64,000 nucleotides of DNA from Diploscapter coronatus (lineage: Eukaryota; Nematoda; Chromadorea; Rhabditida; Rhabditidae): positions 7,029,201-7,093,200 of the forward strand of contig OZ038422.1 of assembly GCA_964036155.1 (NCBI GenBank). Direction: 5' to 3'. The translations under genes and the position numbers were made by a program. Positions 1 through 11,750 of this stretch are shown here, one piece after another (the first letter of the stretch is position 1; the number at the start of each line of letters is the position of its first letter). The notes beneath the pieces were generated by a model that was not told the origin of the DNA, searched no databases, and saw only the letters and a program-made list of their open reading frames with translations.

Positions 1-823
1 GTTCTCTCTATCTAATCTCAATTTATGATTTCTCTATTTTCCTCCCCTCACTTTATACAGTATTCCCTATTTCCAGAACCTTCTGATACATTATCAAACT
101 GGTCTCAGAGTCTCGTTGAAACGTTGAATTGTAGTAAATTATCACATTTCAAGTTGGTCAATAAAATCTTTATATCAGAAAATATCCGTGTAAATACAGT
201 TCCGCAACAATAGTAACAAAGAAAAGTTTAATTTGAAAAAAAAACAGTTGCATACGAAATAAGGCTAGGAGAAAATCATGCCCAATATCCAATATCATTT
301 CGCATGTAACATCACAACGAATTGGTGTTTGTATAATGTGATAGGATTAATGGTTTTTGGATATGTGAAATTGAAGTTTGAGAGTTGATGCGAGATTTTA
401 GTTATTTTGTGAGTTTATGTTTTATCTCGGCTCGGACTTGTCGAATTTAAGTCAATACACAATGTTTCATCTATCAAAATTTATCCGCATAAACGCCTGT
501 TAGGGTTTTAGTGATTTAGAATCTTAGTAGATGTTGGTCGAAGGGAGATTAGGCCGATTGGTTGAATATGAAGATCAGTAATGAGATTTGGGCGTGGATG
601 AGATGAATTTCGATTATTTAGATTGGGTAATTGAATGATGTATACTAATTTGGACTGGACCTTTGAGATCGAGGGACGATGCATTCAAGCATGTGTACGT
701 GTGTGGATGGATTGGTCATAGAGCCCATATTATGCAACGAATGTACCTAGCTTTTTCAACCCGATAATAAAATTTATTAAATTATTAAAATTAGAATAAT
801 CTGACAATAAATTTACTAAAGCA
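1..823. other. 3' flank of the first lectin gene, no gene seen
   Basis: AT-rich sequence downstream of the stop codon of the first C-type lectin gene. The only open frames are short (62 codons at 25-213) and show no family signature. I see no RNA gene or convincing repeat here. Confidence 0.5.
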
Positions 824-3711
824 TCATCCAATATACTCTTCACAAAGATAGTAATAGCAATATGATTCTGCAGCATATGGTTTTTCGTTCGATGTAGCAG
901 CCCAAGTTACCTTCTCACTTGCATAATCAACCGATGCCTAATTTTCAAGTGATGATTCATTTTTTGGAATGAATATCCTTACATAAATGAAATACCAATG
1001 TTCAGGTAATGGTCCAACACTATTAGGTGAGTAGTCGAATGGGGTAGTATCACTCCAATGATAGACGCTATCTAAAATTGTAAATTTGGTGACAGACAAA
1101 CGTATGCTGGTGTGATATTCAGAATCGTCGTACGAAAATCATAGGTTATATTCCCAACGATGAAAAGCAAATTGGGTGAAGTTGCCTTATCAAAGCAGTT
1201 TGTTGAAGTTGCGAAGAAATTTTCTGCTAAATCTGAAAAATATCAAAATTACTGAACTATTCGTCACTAAATTGCATAAATATTGAGCACTGTCAAATAA
1301 ATACCAAATCAAGAAGATCATTTAGTTAATTATAACATGAGCAAAATTTTATGTTGAGTCTTAGAATCAGAACTGATGAGGAAAATGCGCACAAAGCGGA
1401 ACTCACAGATCTTAACGAAACTTTCCAAATAAGGGTTTTCGATTATGGGAATCATGATAATAACATCAAAATCGGTAAAATAGGAACCCGGAGTCCAGAA
1501 ATCGATTAAAAATAATTCATTTTCATTTATATTCACAAACTTGCAAAATTAGCTTACATTTTTATAGCGAATTTGCTCATTTCTCAAGCAAAATATGAGA
1601 GAAAAAACGGCTTTAAATTTTTTAGCTCCAGACTCCTATTTTGCCGATTTTGATGCCTTCATAGTGATCCCCATTATTAAAAAACTTCTATTTGGAAAGT
1701 TTCATCAAAATCTATGAGTTCTTATTTGTACACTTCCCTTGTGAGAGTTATAATTTTCGTTAAAATTCGTTGGATTTTTTAAACACCCATTTCAAAAATG
1801 AATGTTTTCGCAAGTATATTTGGAAAGAAATTCTGCATTTGTCTCAAAGTAAATCAATTAGTGATTTTATTTTTAAAAAATTATACAAATTTCAAAGTCC
1901 TAAAATTTTCATTAATTTTTAGTAGAATTCGGTCGATTCACTTCGAAGAATTATTTTTTCGACAGATGTAGAATTGTCTTCCATATATAAAGCAGAAGAT
2001 TTTTTTTTTCGAAATGGGTGAACGTGTGATTTAAAAAAAAAAAAATCGAACGAATCTTAGCGAAAATTATCCCCCAAATCTTCTTGCAATTCAGCTCAAT
2101 TGAGATTGATTTCCTTTTATTTAATTTTATTGCCTTTATGGCATTTTTCCAATGGAAGAAATGTTCAAAACCTACTTTTTACAAAATAATTTTCGTCATC
2201 AAAATGGACCGACCCGTGGCAGTTATTCAATTGAGGATCATAGATGTATGGATTGTACTAAAATTCGACAAACTTCATTACGGTTAAAATGGCATAATGT
2301 TGGTAAAATTTAACCATCCAACTTTGGAATTATGCACCAGGTGATTCAAATTAGGAGTTAATAAATTTTTTTCCTCTAAGAATTAGCTTACTTGCTTGAA
2401 GTAGTAGCATTTCTTGGTGAATGCATAATATCCCCATCCTTGTGAACAATTAGCATTGGTTGGATATGCCGTTGTATATGAGTTAGGATTTCGAGTGCTG
2501 ACTGGATTCAATGTTGGATGAGCTTGAGTTGATGGTTGGGAAGGTGCCAAAGTGAAAGGTGGAAAAAGTGTGGACCACCACCAATTTGTCGATGCCTTTT
2601 GAGGAGGACTAAATTCGAAATAATTTTTTGAGAATATTAATAAAATATCTTTACGATGTAGAGACTTGAGGTTGCGTATGATATTCAGTTGTTCTGAAAT
2701 ATCCAAACTGATTAAGGATTTCATATTTTGTCGAAAGCCGATCAATTGAAACTGAATAAATGACGCGACTTGAAGGTCAATATGTGCATTGTTTCATTCT
2801 GAATTGTCGTCATGCAGACTGCAAGTTTAATGCTAATTCTTACATACACTTATGTCATTATTGTTTCAATTGTTCGGTCTTTGAAAATATACGAGAACAG
2901 GGATGTTCGCGGTTCGGCTCAGTTTAGAAATAAATTGAATTGCGAACATTCCTGCACGAGAACCACAATTTTACCCAGTTCCACCCGAGTTTCCTGCACA
3001 AGCGAATGGCTCTGCATTGCTACAGGGATATGTCGTCCTAAAGATTGAATTTTTGTAAGAAACATCTAAAAAATCGAATGCCATTTTCCATCTGCAATAA
3101 TTATAGCTGCACATAGGTCATTTCCTGTAGGTTCACCTATAAAGATATATAATTTTGTACATTTTAAAATTTTCATTGTATAAACCAGGGCTCCAATACC
3201 AGTAATTAAATGGGCTTTTATCAGTCCAATTCCATGTAATTCTGTCAGAGGTATTCAGTCCAATTCGGAAATACGAATCAGGAAGTTCAAACTCCTTTTG
3301 AGCAGTTTCTAAATAATCTTCTTAGTTAATCTCACTCAAATTTTCACAGTTACGTTGCAGGAAATTGTTTTCGAAGATACTGCAAATTTTCTATGATAAA
3401 GCTTTTTTTAAACGGATATCAACTCACTTATGAATTGATGCTAGATGATATCCAACTGATTGGCAATATGCCTCTGGAATAACAATAATGAAGGATTATT
3501 CAACTGAACAATAATATTAATACCAGCTTCATCGAATGTTTTTGGAACACTCACAAATCGGAAACATCTAGAAATTATTGTTTTTTTTATGTATGCTCTG
3601 TCATCATAATTACCTCGATCCTAAAGTATATTCTCCTGGCCGACAATCTGCATTTGTAGAATGAAAGCAACTAAATAATAGAATAACAATAAATCGGACC
3701 AGACAATTCAT
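824..3711 (-). CDS. secreted protein with two C-type lectin domains
   Basis: Multi-exon minus-strand gene. The start at 3711 opens a signal peptide (MNCLVRFIVILLFSCFHS...) followed by ADCRPGEYTLGSR, the opening of a C-type lectin domain. Later exons give CFRFVSVPKTFDEAG, a YCQSVGYHLASIH helix, ELPDSYFRIGLNTSD with WNW, and PCSNAEPFACAG. A Pro/Thr/Ser-rich linker follows (about 2450-2610), then the second domain starts with NCSQGWGYYAFTKKCYYF. Its remaining exons lie far downstream: DLAENFFATSTNCF (about 1140-1235), YHWSDTTPFDYSPN (about 1010-1075) and a last exon ending CYYYLCEEYIG. The exon order matches the paralog at 28031-30298 exon for exon. The first-domain exon needs removal of a 44-bp GC-AG stretch (3038-3081) to stay open, so the gene may be alive or recently broken. 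Predicted role is secreted carbohydrate binding or immune defence, inferred from family only. Confidence 0.72.
1380..2070. repeat. nested inverted repeats in an intron of the lectin gene
   Basis: The block at about 1380-1520 reappears inverted at about 1610-1750 (shared words around the phrase ctttccaaat / atttggaaag and attttgccgatttt / aaaatcggtaaaat). A second, overlapping pair links about 1750-1800 with about 2000-2070 (ataattttcg...cacccatttc). Both pairs are diverged. They sit in the long intron separating the first and later exons of the second lectin domain. The block is probably an old fold-back element; no clear target-site duplication is visible. Confidence 0.5.
3038..3081 (-). other. 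candidate 44-bp GC-AG intron inside a lectin exon
   Basis: On the minus strand the reading frame runs ...ADGKW, then 44 nt containing a stop, then TTYPCSNAE. The paralog at 29.2 kb is continuous here (ADGKWTTYPCSAAE). Splicing G|GC...TTTAG|G restores the Trp codon and the frame exactly, and 44 bp is a normal intron length in this window. The donor is GC, with no good flanking consensus, so a disabling insertion is the alternative. Confidence 0.45.
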
Positions 3712-4882
3712 TTAGCAAGCACAGCGCAAATGAAATACGAGGAATAATAAAGCCAAAGTAACGAAATTTTTCAAATTGATAAGGAAAACTAGTCCTTCCG
3801 GAAAACCACTGATAATTGTATATGCCATTTAGAATGCGTGCTTGGTAGTGCCAACATAAGCACGTACGTTTGAGTTTTAAAGAGTGAAAGCAATAACCAA
3901 TCAAAGAATATTCATAATGTTAGAATGATAAGCATAAACTAATACCGATTGAAGAAGACCAATTTTGACAATTAGTAGATTGTAAGCGAGAACTATGATC
4001 TAGAAATTCAAAAATGTATTTGGAAAATTCGCATAATCACATCTTCTAAACTAGACGAAATATCATGTAGAATGCAAGAGGATAGGATAATGCTCCTTGC
4101 TTTAGATACTAATCCCCAAGTGTACGCGAATTGGGGTGGTGTGTGAGTGAGTTTTGGTGTGTTTTGTAATGTGGCGAGATTCGACCTTCTTGATTTCTAG
4201 CACAGAAACACAGAGCTTAGCTGCAATATTTTATTTTTCAACAACTTTGTGGAGCCGTTCTATTTGCGGAAATTGGTCAAATCAAGTTTGTGTAGGTAAA
4301 TTAAAGTGAGAGAGATAAGTTGAAGACGTGTTGATTGTAGAGCAGGCAAAATGGAAATTATGTTTAGAAGTGGGCAAGATCAACGTTGATTTTGTGCTTA
4401 TCAATATATTCTAATCTAACAATAAGTATGTTGGATTTATTGAACTGGGATCAATTGGAATGAATTATAGATTTCTGTATGCAAATTGTGTATATGGAAC
4501 AATCGTAGGGTCTAAATTATTCACACAGGTTGTTGAATTTAGAAATTTCAAAATTTTCAAGTTATCGCCCACAATTAGGATTTCTCATTGCTTTGCCATT
4601 ATTTCTCACATAAGCACTATGAAATAATCTGACTGTATTAGTATTTTTAGTGAATCATCTTTTTCCAAGGATGCATTTTTTCTAATCATTATTGAATCTA
4701 AGAAATATTGATCAGTAATGTTGAGTTAGAATCAATTAATTCTTAATATTTATTTACATGACTGAAAAATGTACAATCATCGGCGCGAATTTGTCGAAAT
4801 TTCATAGCTGTTATCATTCTAATAAACTCTTCTAGGCAAACTTTTAACAGTGTACCCATATTTGTCATCAATAAAAACAGAT
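3712..4882. other. intergenic region between two lectin-type genes
   Basis: AT-rich spacer holding the promoter of the lectin gene ending at 3711 and the 3' end of the receptor gene to its right. Short open frames (for example 3671-3904 and 4743-4934, minus) overlap real exons or lack any signature. Nothing else is supported. Confidence 0.5.
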
Positions 4883-6668
4883 TCAATATCTCAAGGTGAG
4901 AAGTTTGAAATATTTGTACAATTTTCGTTGCCACAATTTTTCATATTTTGCATTAATAAGTTGTTCGGTGTCATTTGAGTTTTCTTCAAAATTGACAGTG
5001 TAAATGGTTTCGTAAGTCGTGCTAGGTTTTCTCGATTCGTCGCAGCGATGATGCAATCGATTGTCGATGAACGAGAAACAAGCGATTAGGACGAGGGAAA
5101 TCAAAAGGAAAGTGACTATCGGAACGATGATCAGAAGAACTATTCCCAAAGCATAGGGTAATTGATGTCCCAATATGGTAACGTGCAAACGATTATCAGA
5201 TTTTCTCTCGATTACAAAAGGAAAGATAGCACTCATTAGCGATAAACCCGTCTCGGTCATTAGTGAATGAGTGCTATTCCGATATTTGATGGCATCAAGT
5301 TCAGTTGCGTTGCGCGTTTCATTGTAAGAGACACAAATCGCGTATCCAGTAGAGTTACAATTCGCAAGTCTCAATTCTCCTACTTTAGTCTCATTCGGAT
5401 GGGCGAAGATCATCTAAAAAAAAACTAAATTTATGATAATCTTGATGAGTGACATCTCTCGATTTCATATGATTTTTTTTCGAGATATTTGCAACGAAAA
5501 TTGTTCACTTCTCAGTAGAAATAAGACAAAAATCGAGATCGAATTTGAGATAAGGAAAATTTGTGAAGATAAAATCGAAGTCGATTCTCAAATATCAAAA
5601 TCATCTTAACTCCACATACTCATAAAAATAAAATTACCTGAACGCATTCCCCATCGTGAAAATTCGGCTGTCCTTGTTCGAAATTCGAAATCATGCTTCT
5701 GTAAAACTAGTGGAATTACTTCTCATTAAATTTAACAAAGTGAAAACTAGCATTAAAATTACTTACAGTTGTGATATAGTACGGATATTGTCGAATACGG
5801 GCAGTAAAGTGGCATTCATTGAATAGGCAAATATCTATAAATGGGCGAAAAGTAAATGTTTCGCAAATTTGAGAATCTAATATGCATTGAGTAAAATTGA
5901 ATTTTCGTCTAAATCTTTCTCTAAATCACTTAAATATTTTCAATTTTGCTACACATATAGAAAATTTGGCGTATTTCAATTTATTTCACTTTTACATTAA
6001 TAATCGACAGGAACATAGTGGCGAGCAAAAATTTGGAGCCGCGAGGCGCTTACTGCAAAATACTACTTAAACCCACTTTTCGTGAATGAATCATTCCGAT
6101 ATTCTCCAGATTTGGAAAAATAGCCTATAAATCTATCCAGTTTCACTCAAGTAAAATGCTTTCATGGAAAGTAATGTAAAATTACATTTCAAAATTACTT
6201 TTTGCTCCAAATCCCTGCTCCCCGTTGGATGCTTTAGATTAGCCTTGACTTACATTATTGAGCTTATTGGCAAAATATGCGTATTTTTTATTCGATGATA
6301 TTTCTATGGCGTTATCTCGTATCGCTGAAATAGATTTTAAAAATGATAGTCGATTATAAAACCTGCCTTTCTCAAGTAATTCTTGCCTGGGTTTCGATCG
6401 AATTTCAGCCAGCCCAAGACCGTTTCGCTTGCAATAGGCTAAGGCCTCTTCATAGCTTGGTAGTTCTTCTTCTGAAGACTGAAATAAAATTTAAAATTTT
6501 CAAAAATATTTTGCTGAACGAACAGAATATGAAAGTCCAGTTTCCTTGTCGTAATACAAACAGGCACAGCTTGATCTTTCGACGATAACTAAAAAATGAA
6601 ATTTAGATTAAGCAAATAAATAAATTCATACCTAAAGAAATTATCCAAAATGATATAGAATAAAGCAT
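4883..6668 (-). CDS. type I transmembrane C-type-lectin-like receptor
   Basis: Start at 6668 gives a signal peptide (MLYSISFWIISL). A 44-bp intron then leads to SCACLYYDKETGLSYS, and another 44-bp intron to SSEEELPSYEEALAYCKRNG, LGLAEIRS, the second-helix pattern of a C-type lectin domain. Further exons give IFAYSMNATLLPVFDN, then GQPNFHDGECVQ, and finally LANCNSTGYAICV, which matches the lectin-domain end (E-C-V ... C ... A-I-C). The last exon continues through an extracellular stem with N-glycosylation sites, a long hydrophobic span (LGIVLLIIVPIVTFLLISLV) and a cytoplasmic tail of about 60 residues. The tail has TTYETI (fits TxYxxI) and YEKL (YxxL). The fold is degenerate, with no obvious sugar-binding QPD or EPN triplet, so protein ligand binding is possible. 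Function is inferred. Confidence 0.7.
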
Positions 6669-7766
6669 TTTGAGTTTCAATTCGTTGAGAATTGAGTAGA
6701 TATTAACTGACTTATATTCACTATTCCTATTACTAACTAAAATCATCGTGTTTATTAGCAATACCGATTTGAAGGATGAGTAACCAAAATTTATTAATAG
6801 TATACTGTATACATTTAGTCATGTTCATTAATGAACGCAGATCATGCCTTCTTTACTCCCAAAATACGTGTATTGCTAAGAAAATATTCCAGACGGCGTG
6901 GTGTCCTCCCTTTCCCCCTCCTGAAAAAGAAAACAGAAAAAGTTGAGTTCTGTCTAACCTCGGAAGACCGTAGAGGGGTGTGTGCTGTGTGTAAGGAAGG
7001 TGAAGACAGGCGATAAGGACGAAAACGTTTATTAATAACAGTCTGAGGGTATTTATAGAGATCGGGGTGAGATATAAAAATGGGTCGTTAGTGAACGTCG
7101 TGTGTGAGTGGTTGACACTGTGTGGCGGATTGTTAGGTTAGGCTTGAAGTTTGTGTGGATCGCCTCAAACTTGGGTAATTAAACCTTTATTTACAATAAA
7201 AGAAAAATCAATATAAAAAATAAATCTGGTGAAATGTGTTGAGCAGCAAAGAGTGCTGCTTTTATCTTGAGACTGAAAGATGGGGGGCAAGCGGAAAAGA
7301 AAACATTTTTGCATAGGGGATAGATTTAAAATCTGAAAACATAGAAAAATGTGGTTTTTCTACGAAATAGAAAAAGTGAAAGTTGCAGTTCGCGACAAGA
7401 TATCTAAGGATATATATGCAATTAGTGTGTAGTGAGATTATCACATGCAATTCATGCCTTAACTGAAAATCTCTTACCTGATCTGTATTGAAACATAGGA
7501 GCAGGATAATATATTTTACCGCGTGAAAAAGACAGGATGTCAGAAATGGAGACTAAACGGGCGCCTAACATTAAAATACGATAATAGGCATCTGATACGC
7601 CCATCGAAATCTGCAAACGTTTCGCATGCAAAAAGCCCTCGTTAATGAACGTGACTGAGTGAGTATATGTAATCTTTACTTTCATTGTTAAAGTCGTGAA
7701 CAACTTTCAGATAACCTATTACATAATTTATTCATTTTCTTGTACAACAATTCCGAATTCAGAAGT
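6669..7766. other. intergenic region with spliced-leader relic
   Basis: Spacer between the receptor gene and the first CUB gene. It contains an SL1 copy (7164-7185, minus). Downstream of it in SL orientation are a TATAAATA word (about 7050) and an AATAAA word (about 7030), which is vaguely LTR-like. An open frame at 7452-7703 (minus) ends at a good donor-like GTAAGAG but has no recognisable domain. Confidence 0.45.
7164..7185 (-). ncRNA. SL1 spliced-leader sequence, probable SL RNA pseudogene
   Basis: Read on the minus strand from 7185 to 7164, all 22 bases equal the conserved nematode SL1 leader (begins GGTTTAATTACCC, ends AAGTTTGAG). A chance match of this length is not credible. The base after the leader should be the invariant GT donor, but here it is GC. 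The following bases still allow a stem between AAGTTTG and CAAACTT, like stem-loop I of SL RNA. The rest does not resemble the known SL RNA body, and I see no Sm-site (A-U5-G type) at the expected distance. It may be a mutated SL RNA gene, the edge of an element inserted into an SL gene, or the 5' end of a retrocopied trans-spliced mRNA. Confidence 0.6.
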
Positions 7767-10300
7767 TTAAACTTGAGTCCAAGACATTCTCCATCCCTTG
7801 CGCTGATCTGCGCGGTCGGAAATGAACTTCATGCTGAACGAATTGCCAGCGAAAGTGTGGTCCCATTTCACTTCGTGAGTTCCAGACAGACTAAATCGAA
7901 TATTCTCATTAATTACATGAATATAATCGTACAAATTCAGGGATGCTACGAATTTATCTGTCCCCGTCCAATTCCCAAATTTGGAAAACCTTGCCCTCAT
8001 TGTCACAGGAAAATCGAATTTGTGAAATGTCTCTACCAGTTTTGATATTCAAAATCATTTTTGCTTTATGAATAAATTACAATAAAAAATGTTGAACTAA
8101 TTGAACTTACTATTACTCAAAAAATTCCCCCTAAAATAACTTACTTAGCGACAAGGAATTGTGGCTCTTGCACCATTCCTTCATAGATGAGCAAATTGTC
8201 GTAATTCTCTTCGGTATCAAAATCTACCACTCTAGCTCTCACCTGAAGTTTATCATAATCAAAACGAAATAGTCCATGTTCACTTACTCGGGATCTTGGG
8301 TCCACTTTGACAGTGTACAGCTGATTTGTGAAAGAATCGTAATGGTTCGGGTAATTTGGACTAAATTTTAGACTTTGTAGGGATTAATAAATTTCGATGC
8401 ATTTTATAGCCGAAATTGAGCCAAGCATTATCTTGAAATGGAATAATAGCCTTTTTCTGATTAGATCAATATAAAAAATTAGCAGGTATCAAGTGGCTAA
8501 AAGTCGAACTCAAGCGTTTCAAGTTTCAATTATTTTTTGCATGTAATAAAACCATATTAGGCTTCAAGGTTAGGCTGGATACTATCAAGTCACAAAAATT
8601 TTTTTATAAATTTCACCTGGTCAGAACTCCAGATGGACCGGATTGGTTGATTGATGAAAGAACTCGCCTTAAAAAGCAATTATGTTATGCAATCAGGAAG
8701 TATCATATTTGTTTAAACATCATTACATAAAAAGCATACCACACCGAAAGTTTTAGAAAATCCTCCTAGTCCCTTTCTTCCCTATCTCCGTTTAGACTTT
8801 TTTATTATACTATGGAGCTGCAAAAAACAAGTAAAAGGAATAGCGTGCTTACTTAGCGATCCATTTTGCATACCAGCCGATGTCCACATTGGTATGGTCG
8901 GTGTGGAACCAAAGCGTCATCTGATTGCTAGGGCCTTGGCATTGAGTCGTGCGAGACGTCGCGTTAAATCTAGATCCCACTTTTTAGTTTATCAGCTCAT
9001 TTGAACTGAAAGTAATCACTTCTGGATCAATTTAGACTCGTCGATCTCGGGTCCATCATAAACACTCACGAAATCATTCTTGTCTTGAAGGAAGAATGGG
9101 TCGAAACTAAGCCCGATGTAGTGTCCAGCCGGTGCTGAAAATAGTAGTTTTTTTTTTCAAAGTTCTGAGAATTAAAACTGTAGACTAGACAAGAAAAGTT
9201 GTTATTGTAATTCTACTGCTTTAGAATAATCTAAAAGATTTTTCTTCTATCAAAGAGCTGAAGTAATGGATAGATTAAACTTTCATGGAAAATCATTAAA
9301 GATCCTCTTTCCAAAGTTCCATTGTTGCATAAAATTTATAAGAATGACGATAATCAAGATGAAAAGAATATTCCTTACCGTTGATCTGATATCGGCAATC
9401 AATGTTGTTGAAGTAGGCCTAAAATGTTGTATTTATTTTGGGATAAAAAACACTGATTACATTCGGGAAGTTGGGCGAGAAGAGAGTTCCATTGAAGGTT
9501 GATGGGCCTCCGAGCATTCCACCATTGCATCTGAATTTCTTTCTTGATGCTTATCATTTTTACTACTAGCTGTGAATAAAATAATAAATCATGCGTTTTT
9601 GGACAGATATAATTATGAAGGAAAATACGATACTTACGATGCTTCAGGTTTTTTGCAAATAGCTGGTTGAATGTTCCAGCAGCGATTCGACACACTTGTG
9701 TCGATTCCCTGAATACGTTTCAAATTAGTTTTTTTTTTTTAATAATTCAAGATCTTCAGCATTCAAGAACCTGTTATTATACGGACGACTTATAGATTGA
9801 TTTATAATTTAGATTGAAAATGAGCTAGTTTATGAGTAAGAAACTCGACCCCAGCCATAATCAGACCCTTTCTCTGATCGTTTTGTAATGAAATCACAAA
9901 TGCTGATTTAAAACTGAACTAGAGAAATCGTCCTTCAACATTTTACCCACATTCATTCCACTCTGCGCCGAAGCATATCCAACCAGCAGCACAGCCACAG
10001 AAATTAGACTTTTGCTCATTTTGCTGATCGTCGATTTTCGAAATGCAAAATGTGACATTTGATTCAATTTCACCCCTTTTATTTGAATAATTATTCACAA
10101 AAGAAAGGACAAATTGAATAAGAAACATTCGTCATGAAAGCAAAGAAATCTTATTTTAAAGACTGTTTTCATCGCTTTTATGAATAGAGAACAGAAAATC
10201 AAGAAGCAACGTTCCAGACGAGAAGATAGCATTTTCTACGTCTTCTTGCTTCTAAAATAAAACATCAAGACGTTCAAAAATCTAGACCAAAATTTAAAGG
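7760..10300. repeat. segmental duplication, unit A
   Basis: Sequence from just inside the 3' end of CUB gene A to about 280 bp beyond its start codon is repeated in the same orientation at about 11750-13730. Introns and upstream sequence are also conserved (for example the shared run around tctaaaataaaacatcaag at 10250 and 13690), so the copy was made at DNA level. The two units have since diverged by substitutions and intron indels. Confidence 0.85.
7767..10019 (-). CDS. secreted two-CUB-domain protein, copy A
   Basis: Ten exons by eye. The start at 10019 gives a signal peptide (MSKSLISVAVLLVGYASA). A Cys-containing segment (SNRCWNIQPAICKKPEA) leads into the first CUB domain: CNGGMLGGPSTFNGTLFSPN, NIDCRYQIN, APAGHYIGLSFDPFFLQ, DKNDFVSVYDGPEIDES, TTQCQGPSNQMTLWFHT and GWYAKW. 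A linker exon (SSINQSGPSGVL) joins the second CUB domain, SPNYPNHYDSFTNQLYTV, DNLLIYEGM and a last exon LSGTHEVKWDHTFAGNSFSM ending GWRMSWTQV. The final junction places the acceptor at about 7891, which completes a CUB end; the open frame upstream of it is intron. CUB proteins of nematodes are secreted and often pathogen-responsive; that role is inference. The gene is a recent duplicate of 11751-13453. Confidence 0.82.
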
Positions 10301-11750
10301 CTCAAAATGACACACAATCAATCAAGATTATCTAATTGACAATGGCAGCGCGAATATTCAGAAACTCCATAACTCCGTTACATTAATGCAGGTTAAAATT
10401 GGAAAATTTACATTTCTCCATTAAAATCGCATACAAGTCTATGCATAATATGGATCCTGTGATTGACTCGCACCACAAATCCCCATTTTATCCCAGTTCA
10501 TCTAATTCAAGTTACCCAAATTAGTATGCAAATCGACATTCATCTCACCCCACTCCCAACACATCACTACAATTTCTTCCCTCCCAGCAATCGACAGATT
10601 TCAAACTACCTCTACTCTCGACAACAGTTCCATTTGATGACCGGTCTACAAATCCACGACTCAAGTGGGCGACTTTCAAGAAAAAGTAAAGTAAATCCTA
10701 ATTGTATTCTTGTACTCAATAACTCAATAGGTAACGAATCGGACTACACAATAAAACATTCAAAGCTCTCGAGTTCATCTTCTTCCACGCCTATCAATTG
10801 CATCACCGACCCGTAAACTCGTGCACAAACCCTCAAAACATAGTCATATCGTTTACGTCCTCAGAATATCCTCATGACGATAAAATTGAATAAATACTTG
10901 ACGCTCAGTCTGAATGACCTGCAGCTTTTTTTTTTTTATAGATATTTTTGAAAATAATGTTGGCTTTGTAGAAAAATAGCATTTCATTACGTTTCGATAA
11001 AGTTATTCAAAGTTTCCCACTGTATTGCCAACGTCTCTCTTTGTGCGAGACGCATAATTCAGTCGAGTAACAATGATAGTCCCTACCAAGAGCCAATAAC
11101 GAATTGGAAAATGATTCACCATACAACACTAGCTTTAGTCGAAAAGTAACATGATAGTTGACAGACTACTTAATTGTTAAATATAATAAAAGAAAAAATC
11201 AAACGAGAACTCGGAACAGTTCATCGCCTACAACGCAAGAAGATGAAATTGGTGGAACTGTGACAAAATAACATCAGATAGAATATCAGTTGCATATTCT
11301 TTCAGATAGAAATGGCAAACATAAATCAAATAAAATAAACAATAATATCTATGAAGCCGGAAAGTTGCAAATATTATATGGTAATGATCTTCATCAGGGG
11401 CTGCTTTCAGGCGAAACAAACAATGGTTGGCGAGTAACGTAATGTCTGAAATGGAAGAAGCAGTCATGATATGGTACGATATCCCTGCCTATTTAGGTAC
11501 GCAATCTGAGAAAATTGAAATTTACGGTTTTCATGAGCACAGGAAGAGATGAAGTTCGAGCTATTTGAGTGAAATATTCACAAAACTCGTTGCATTCAAT
11601 TTCTCTACTTAACTGCGTGAGTATGTATGAAAAATAAACGCTGCCAATAAAATCACATAAAATTATGAACTAAGCTTGAATAGTCGCAGAACGAATTTAT
11701 TCATTTCTCTAAAAGAAAAAAAAACAATTTCAATAGTTTGATTAGAAGTT
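10020..11750. other. spacer between tandem CUB genes
   Basis: Left part (to about 10300) is the duplicated 5' flank of CUB gene A. The remainder is AT-rich with one low-complexity open frame (10463-10816, plus, Ser/His/Thr-rich, no domain). A fragment resembling a CUB exon lies at about 11340-11440 (minus). Confidence 0.5.
11340..11442 (-). pseudogene. CUB-domain exon fragment
   Basis: Behind an acceptor-like ATTTCAG the minus strand encodes DITLLANHCLFRLKAAPDED, then HYHIIFATFRLH. This fits the CUB pattern C-x-aromatic-x-I/L-x-A-P...I-x-F-x-x-F. No matching upstream or downstream CUB exons were found, so this is probably a relic of a third copy in the tandem array. It could also be an exon of an undetected gene. 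Confidence 0.35.

Noticed and set aside
6830..7185. LTR of a retrotransposon
   Set aside because: TATAAATA and AATAAA words are present, but there is no second LTR, primer-binding site or gag/pol sequence nearby.
7900..8006. Upstream part of the open frame in the last exon of CUB gene A
   Set aside because: The parallel region in copy B carries a 2-bp deletion that breaks the frame, and splicing at the downstream acceptor gives a proper CUB end in both.
10463..10816. 117-codon plus-strand open frame
   Set aside because: Low-complexity composition, no domain, and no splice or start context.
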